This document shows, in pieces, positions 50,810-54,427 of a stretch of 54,427 nt of DNA (positions within the stretch are counted from its first letter, which is position 1; every line of letters starts with the position of its first letter). This DNA is from Fontibacillus phaseoli. Lineage in GTDB: Bacteria; Bacillota; Bacilli; Paenibacillales; Paenibacillaceae. The notes beneath the pieces are model-generated. The model had not been told where the DNA came from. It did not search any database and saw nothing but the letters and a program-made list of their open reading frames with translations. The stretch covers positions 1-54,427 of the forward strand of contig NZ_QPJW01000019.1 of NCBI RefSeq assembly GCF_003337355.1. Direction: 5' to 3'. The translations under genes and the position numbers were made by a program.

Positions 50810-52279
50810 ATGAGCAAAAAAAATATTAGTACGGCACAATCTTTGCAGCCCGGCCTGAAGGCCAGGCATATGACGATGATCGCTCTCGGCGGATCCATCG
50901 GGACGGGCCTGTTCCTGGCCAGCGGCGGTGCCATCGCATCCGCCGGGCCAGGAGGGGCGCTTCTCGCCTACGCCGCGGTTGGCATCATGGTTTATTTTCT
51001 GATGACCAGTTTGGGAGAGCTCGCTACGTATATGCCGGATTCGGGCTCTTTTGAAACGTATGCCTCGCGCTTCGTCGACCCTTCCTTGGGCTTCGCCATG
51101 GGCTGGAATTTCTGGTACAACTGGGCGATTACAATTGCGGCAGAGCTGTCTGCAGCCACGTTAATCATCAAATACTGGTTTCCGGAAAGCTCTTCCCTGC
51201 TTTGGAGCTTCTTGTTCCTGGCCCTGATTTTCGGACTCAATGTGTTGTCCGTTAAAGGATACGGAGAATCGGAGTATTGGTTCGCCATGATTAAAATCGC
51301 GGTCGTCATTGTTTTTCTTGTTATCGGCGTATTGATGATCTTCGGCATTATGGGAGGCGAATCGATCGGCTTCAAAAACTTTACGGTGGGTGATGCGCCT
51401 TTCCACGGAGGATTTTTCACGTTTCTCGGCGTGTTTATGGCTGCCGGGTTCTCGTTCCAAGGGACGGAGATGGTCGGCGTCGCAGCTGGAGAAAGCCACA
51501 ATCCGCGCGAGCATGTTCCGCGCGCTATCCGGCAAGTGTTCTGGCGGATTCTGATTTTTTACATTCTGGCGATTCTGGTCATCGGTCTGATCATTCCTTA
51601 TACAAACCCGAATCTGCTCAAAAGCGGTCTGGAAAGTATCGGAGTCAGCCCGTTCACGCTGGTGTTCGAAAAGGCAGGCATGGCCTTTGCCGCTTCCGTC
51701 ATGAATGCCGTCATTTTGTCCTCCGTGCTGTCCGCCGGCAATTCCGGCATGTACGCTTCCTCGCGGGTTTTGTATTCCCTGGCGAAACGGGGGAAAGCGC
51801 CGAAGTTCTTGGCTAAATTAAGCCGTCGCGGACTTCCGGTCAATGCTCTGCTGATGACCTCGGTCATCGGGATGTTTGCCTTCTTCGCTTCGCTGTTCGG
51901 AGACGGGGTCGTTTACACCTGGTTGCTGAACGCCTCGGGTATGTGCGGCTTCATCACCTGGCTCGGCATCGCGATCAGCCATTACCGCTTCCGCCGGGCG
52001 TATGTCGCCCAAGGCCGCGACCTGAAGGATCTTCCTTACAAAGCGAAATGGTTCCCATTCGGGCCAATCTTTGCCTTCATACTCTGTTTTGTCGTAATTT
52101 TGGGACAAAATTTGGCCGCCTTTTCAGGCGACCAGATCGATTGGTATGGCGTTGTAGTTTCATATATCAGTATTCCATTATTCCTGATCGTCTGGCTAGG
52201 GTACAAATGGCTGAAGCGCACCAAGGTCATTCCGCTTCAGGAATGTGACCTGGACTCCCCTGCCCAGCCTTTGGAATAA
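50810..52279 (+). CDS. lysP: Lysine-specific permease (LysP-like APC transporter)
   Basis: 489 residues, about 12 membrane segments. LKARHMTMIALGGSIGTGLFLASGGAI is the typical AAT/LysP amino-acid:proton symporter N-terminus, and GMYASSRVLYSLAKRGKAPK is the conserved amphipathic loop. Many APC members look alike, so lysine is assigned mainly because of the riboswitch upstream. AAGGAG before ATG; terminator after. Confidence 0.88.
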   Translation: MSKKNISTAQSLQPGLKARHMTMIALGGSIGTGLFLASGGAIASAGPGGALLAYAAVGIMVYFLMTSLGELATYMPDSGSFETYASRFVDPSLGFAMGWNFWYNWAITIAAELSAATLIIKYWFPESSSLLWSFLFLALIFGLNVLSVKGYGESEYWFAMIKIAVVIVFLVIGVLMIFGIMGGESIGFKNFTVGDAPFHGGFFTFLGVFMAAGFSFQGTEMVGVAAGESHNPREHVPRAIRQVFWRILIFYILAILVIGLIIPYTNPNLLKSGLESIGVSPFTLVFEKAGMAFAASVMNAVILSSVLSAGNSGMYASSRVLYSLAKRGKAPKFLAKLSRRGLPVNALLMTSVIGMFAFFASLFGDGVVYTWLLNASGMCGFITWLGIAISHYRFRRAYVAQGRDLKDLPYKAKWFPFGPIFAFILCFVVILGQNLAAFSGDQIDWYGVVVSYISIPLFLIVWLGYKWLKRTKVIPLQECDLDSPAQPLE

Positions 52280-52311
52280 CCCTAAAATAAGTTGTATGGG
52301 ATAGAGCACCT

Positions 52312-52347
52312 CACCTCTGGAGCAGCTTTGAAGTTGCTCCAGAGGTG
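52312..52347 (+). terminator. Terminator after the lysine permease
   Basis: Arms CACCTCTGGAGCA / TGCTCCAGAGGTG with a 10-nt loop, then CTTTGG. Confidence 0.8.
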
Positions 52348-52381
52348 CTTTGGCGTTACCCCACCCCCAACCCCAACCCAC

Positions 52382-53509
52382 TTAACGGGTTTCCCAGTGA
52401 ATCTCGACCCGTAAATCTTTCGTCCCTTCCAGCGGATCGGAAAGGTATCTGACATTTTCAATAGGCAAATCGTAAAGGCCCTCCAAGTCGCGAAGCATTT
52501 CCTGCTCGGTTCCGGAATAGCGGATGGTTACGGTTAAGCCGCCTGCTTTGATTCCTTGTCTGACCCTGTCTTGAAGACCTTCCTCCGTGCCGATGGCAAG
52601 CGATGGATCATATAAATGCAGGCCGAGCTGCTGCTGCAGTTCTTTATAGACGGCCGTCCCTGCTTCCCCTTTGTTTACGAGTGCGCTCAAAGTATTGCGG
52701 TAAAGCGTATTGGCGGCGGGATATTTGATAGTCCATCGATGGTCTTTTCGGATCTGCTCATCGGTGAGCAAATAATAGGCATAACTGATCTGATCTGGTG
52801 GAGCCAGCAGTGGATCGTCCCAGGTTGTATCGAGATGATACCACCTTTTTCCCAATTCCACGAGGTTCCAAGCGTGCAATTGTCCGCCGGCGGTCCCCTC
52901 AACGATCCGGTTATTAATTCCGGCGCCTTGCAGAAGCTTGTAGGTCAGCAAAGTGTATCCTTGGCATACCGCTTCTCCGGTTTGCAGCCCTTCATAGGCC
53001 GTATATTTTTTCAAATTCTCGTCGTATTTCAGGTTTTGGACCACATAGTCATGAATGGCTTTTACTTTTTGATGATCGTTCATTCCGGGAGTAATGATGC
53101 TTTTCAATATTCCTGAGACGCGCCAGTTGACGTAGGCTGATTGATCTTTGTTTTCCCGGTACTTGACGCTCAAGCTGATTTTGGCTGTGCCGCTCGTCCC
53201 GCGCCAGGAATACGTATACCGGTCTACGATATATTTGGTGTACGGGTCGCTGTCGAGTGCTCCGGTGATCGCATTTTTCAGCAGGCTCTCCAATTTTTTC
53301 GTCGAACCTTTATATTTTATAGTCAGCGAGGTTTTGCGTGCTTCCAATCCTTCCGTCATCTCCTGCTGTAAACCTTGGACCGTGGTCACATAGGTCTTTT
53401 CCGAAGCGGCGAAAACCTGGAGCGTATTCCAGTTGGCCGGCACCGTTCCCATCAGCAAAGCTCCCAGTAACCCAGCCGTAATCCAGCGTTTAGGCATGCT
53501 CTGTCCCAT
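52382..53509 (-). CDS. Secreted transglutaminase-like cysteine peptidase-fold protein
   Basis: 375 residues from ATG at 53509 (AAGGGAG 11 nt upstream; longer starts not supported). Signal peptide (about 1-33, ending VFAA). Transglutaminase-core triad: Cys in GEAVCQGYTLL, His in QLHAWNLVEL and Asp in WYHLDTTWDDP. The flanking parts are beta-rich. Related bacterial proteins act on cell-wall or extracellular protein targets; the substrate is unknown. Confidence 0.85.
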   Translation of the reverse strand: MGQSMPKRWITAGLLGALLMGTVPANWNTLQVFAASEKTYVTTVQGLQQEMTEGLEARKTSLTIKYKGSTKKLESLLKNAITGALDSDPYTKYIVDRYTYSWRGTSGTAKISLSVKYRENKDQSAYVNWRVSGILKSIITPGMNDHQKVKAIHDYVVQNLKYDENLKKYTAYEGLQTGEAVCQGYTLLTYKLLQGAGINNRIVEGTAGGQLHAWNLVELGKRWYHLDTTWDDPLLAPPDQISYAYYLLTDEQIRKDHRWTIKYPAANTLYRNTLSALVNKGEAGTAVYKELQQQLGLHLYDPSLAIGTEEGLQDRVRQGIKAGGLTVTIRYSGTEQEMLRDLEGLYDLPIENVRYLSDPLEGTKDLRVEIHWETR

Positions 53510-53828
53510 GTTGCGCGCAGCTCCCTTACTATAAAATTCCGACTCCATGAAACTTGAATTGAAGATGATCGGCATCTTTAAGCTCATTGTAGCACAGGCT
53601 GTCCTGCAAAGGCCTTCTAGTTTTGTCGAGTCGGCACGAACCCCGGCAGGAGATAAAAAACGTAATTATCCATCCAGCATTTCCTCAGCAAAAAGACGTG
53701 AAATAGACTTATTTTTTCATTTCCTATCCCCCCAAAATGAATTGTGCTTTGATATAATAACAACCATAATTATGTGATATAAATCATTGCATGTTTAAAC
53801 TTGTTAAGAACGGAGAGCGACCAAAGCT

Positions 53829-54026
53829 ATGACAATCGTCAATCTTTCGGACATATCCATTGAATTGTTCGTTGCCGTCATGTTCTTTCTGCTCATCATT
53901 GCCCCTTTAGTAAGCCTCGGCGTACTGCGTTTGTTCCAAGGCAAGAAAAAAGCGGGACTCAGCCTCATCGGCAGCGGTGTACTCGGTTATTTTATCTTTC
54001 AGCTTATTGTCGGGCTGTTGGATTAA
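53829..54026 (+). CDS. Small membrane protein (65 residues)
   Basis: ATG with CGGAGAG 11 nt upstream. Two membrane segments (IELFVAVMFFLLIIAPLVSLGVL and GLSLIGSGVLGYFIFQLIVGLL) around a FQGKKKAG basic loop. Family not recognised. A weak TATAAT stands 71 bp upstream (53753-53758) without a clear -35. Confidence 0.65.
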   Translation: MTIVNLSDISIELFVAVMFFLLIIAPLVSLGVLRLFQGKKKAGLSLIGSGVLGYFIFQLIVGLLD

Positions 54027-54092
54027 CGCATCCTTTACACTTTACTCTTACATCTTAGAAATTAGCCCGCCTAATATAGCTACACAAACTTG

Positions 54093-54138
54093 AAAAATGG
54101 GGTAGTGGATCTTTGCAAAAGGTCTTCCGCCCCATTTT
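54093..54138 (+). terminator. Possible terminator after the small membrane gene
   Basis: Arms AAAAATGGGG / CCCCATTTTT with an internal GGATC/GGTCTTCC-like hairpin, 66 bp after the stop, then TTTTTG. Confidence 0.6.
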
Positions 54139-54207
54139 TGTGATCGGCCGTCGGGAATAACCCGGCTCGTATCGTTAATAGGTGTACTTTGATTTATGAA
54201 CAAAACA

Positions 54208-54338
54208 TTAACTGTATAACCTCCATCTAATTTCAAACTCCTCGGCCTGTCCTCAAACTTAACTGGAAAAAGCACAGCTAAATCCAGACTTCCTTACGCA
54301 TTTAGCACATTCGGCCAAAATTAACTGTATGTGCGGCC
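54208..54338. repeat. Three more copies of the TTAACTG repeat family
   Basis: 54208-54233, 54259-54283 and 54321-54338. The first matches the consensus of the 45-kb cluster in most positions (TTAACTGTATAACCTCC then ATCTAATTT); the others keep TTAACTGGAAAA or TTAACTGTAT. The stretch 54139-54427 has no gene I can support. Confidence 0.6.
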
Positions 54339-54427
54339 GGGCCCCCGAATATTGGACACTTTAGGATCAAACCTTAGTTAGACGGAGTTATACGGCAATT
54401 TTAAACGCATTTACTTCGTTTCTCTCC

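Noticed and set aside
54048..54275. 75-codon minus-strand frame at the right edge
   Set aside because: It spans a terminator-like hairpin and repeat copies and lacks a ribosome site.

Overview
The window looks like a chromosomal segment from a spore-forming Firmicute of the Paenibacillaceae, most likely Paenibacillus or a close relative. The basis is strong AGGAGG-type ribosome binding sites, a yyaC sporulation gene, a perR-ygzB-ygxA-rrn order as in Bacillus, complete sigY and rsbVW-sigB operons, and many small families typical of the group (YtxH, YtxG, YfkK, DUF5665, DUF6483). There is no phage, transposase, tRNA or CRISPR array. It is core-type chromosome with several dense regulatory islands.

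Layout. 0-7 kb: 5' end of a 16S rRNA gene reading leftward with two tandem promoters, then ygxA, ygzB, a GH18 spore-type glycosidase, perR with a PerR-box promoter, a DUF4097 membrane protein and a GNAT acetyltransferase. 7-11 kb: gatCAB (tRNA amidotransferase) and two small hypothetical genes. 11-15 kb: mgtC-like gene and the sigY operon (sigY-yxlC-yxlD-yxlE-yxlF-yxlG) with an ECF-like promoter. 15-25 kb: DedA/thioredoxin/metallo-hydrolase operon, a large GC-rich O-antigen-ligase-like protein, a methyltransferase, DUF6483, an alpha/beta hydrolase, yyaC, yfkK and pirin.

25-39 kb is a general-stress island: ytxH, DUF5665, a small acidic protein, corA, sigB, rsbW, rsbV, and upstream of them a two-component cascade made of a REC-PP2C phosphatase, a 1,220-residue hybrid kinase, a CheR methyltransferase and a second hybrid kinase. 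This matches the parts list of the RsbK-RsbY-RsbM pathway known from the Bacillus cereus group. YflT, YtxG and DUF1328 genes follow. Several of these genes carry SigB-like promoters (GTTTNN-N13/14-GGGTAA or GGGTTA), including one in front of rsbV, so the island probably contains its own regulon.

39-54 kb: small secreted proteins, an SH3-SH3-NlpC/P60 hydrolase, a CDF cation exporter, an ABC-F protein, a nearly gene-free 790-bp stretch with a short repeat family, an NAPE-PLD-like hydrolase, the cytochrome bd operon (35-aa membrane ORF, cydA, cydB, tiny cydS), a CvfC/YpgR protein, a lysine riboswitch in front of a LysP-type permease, a secreted transglutaminase-like protein and a small membrane protein. 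The same short repeat family recurs at the right edge.

All function calls are from reading translated sequence and order; no database search was possible.
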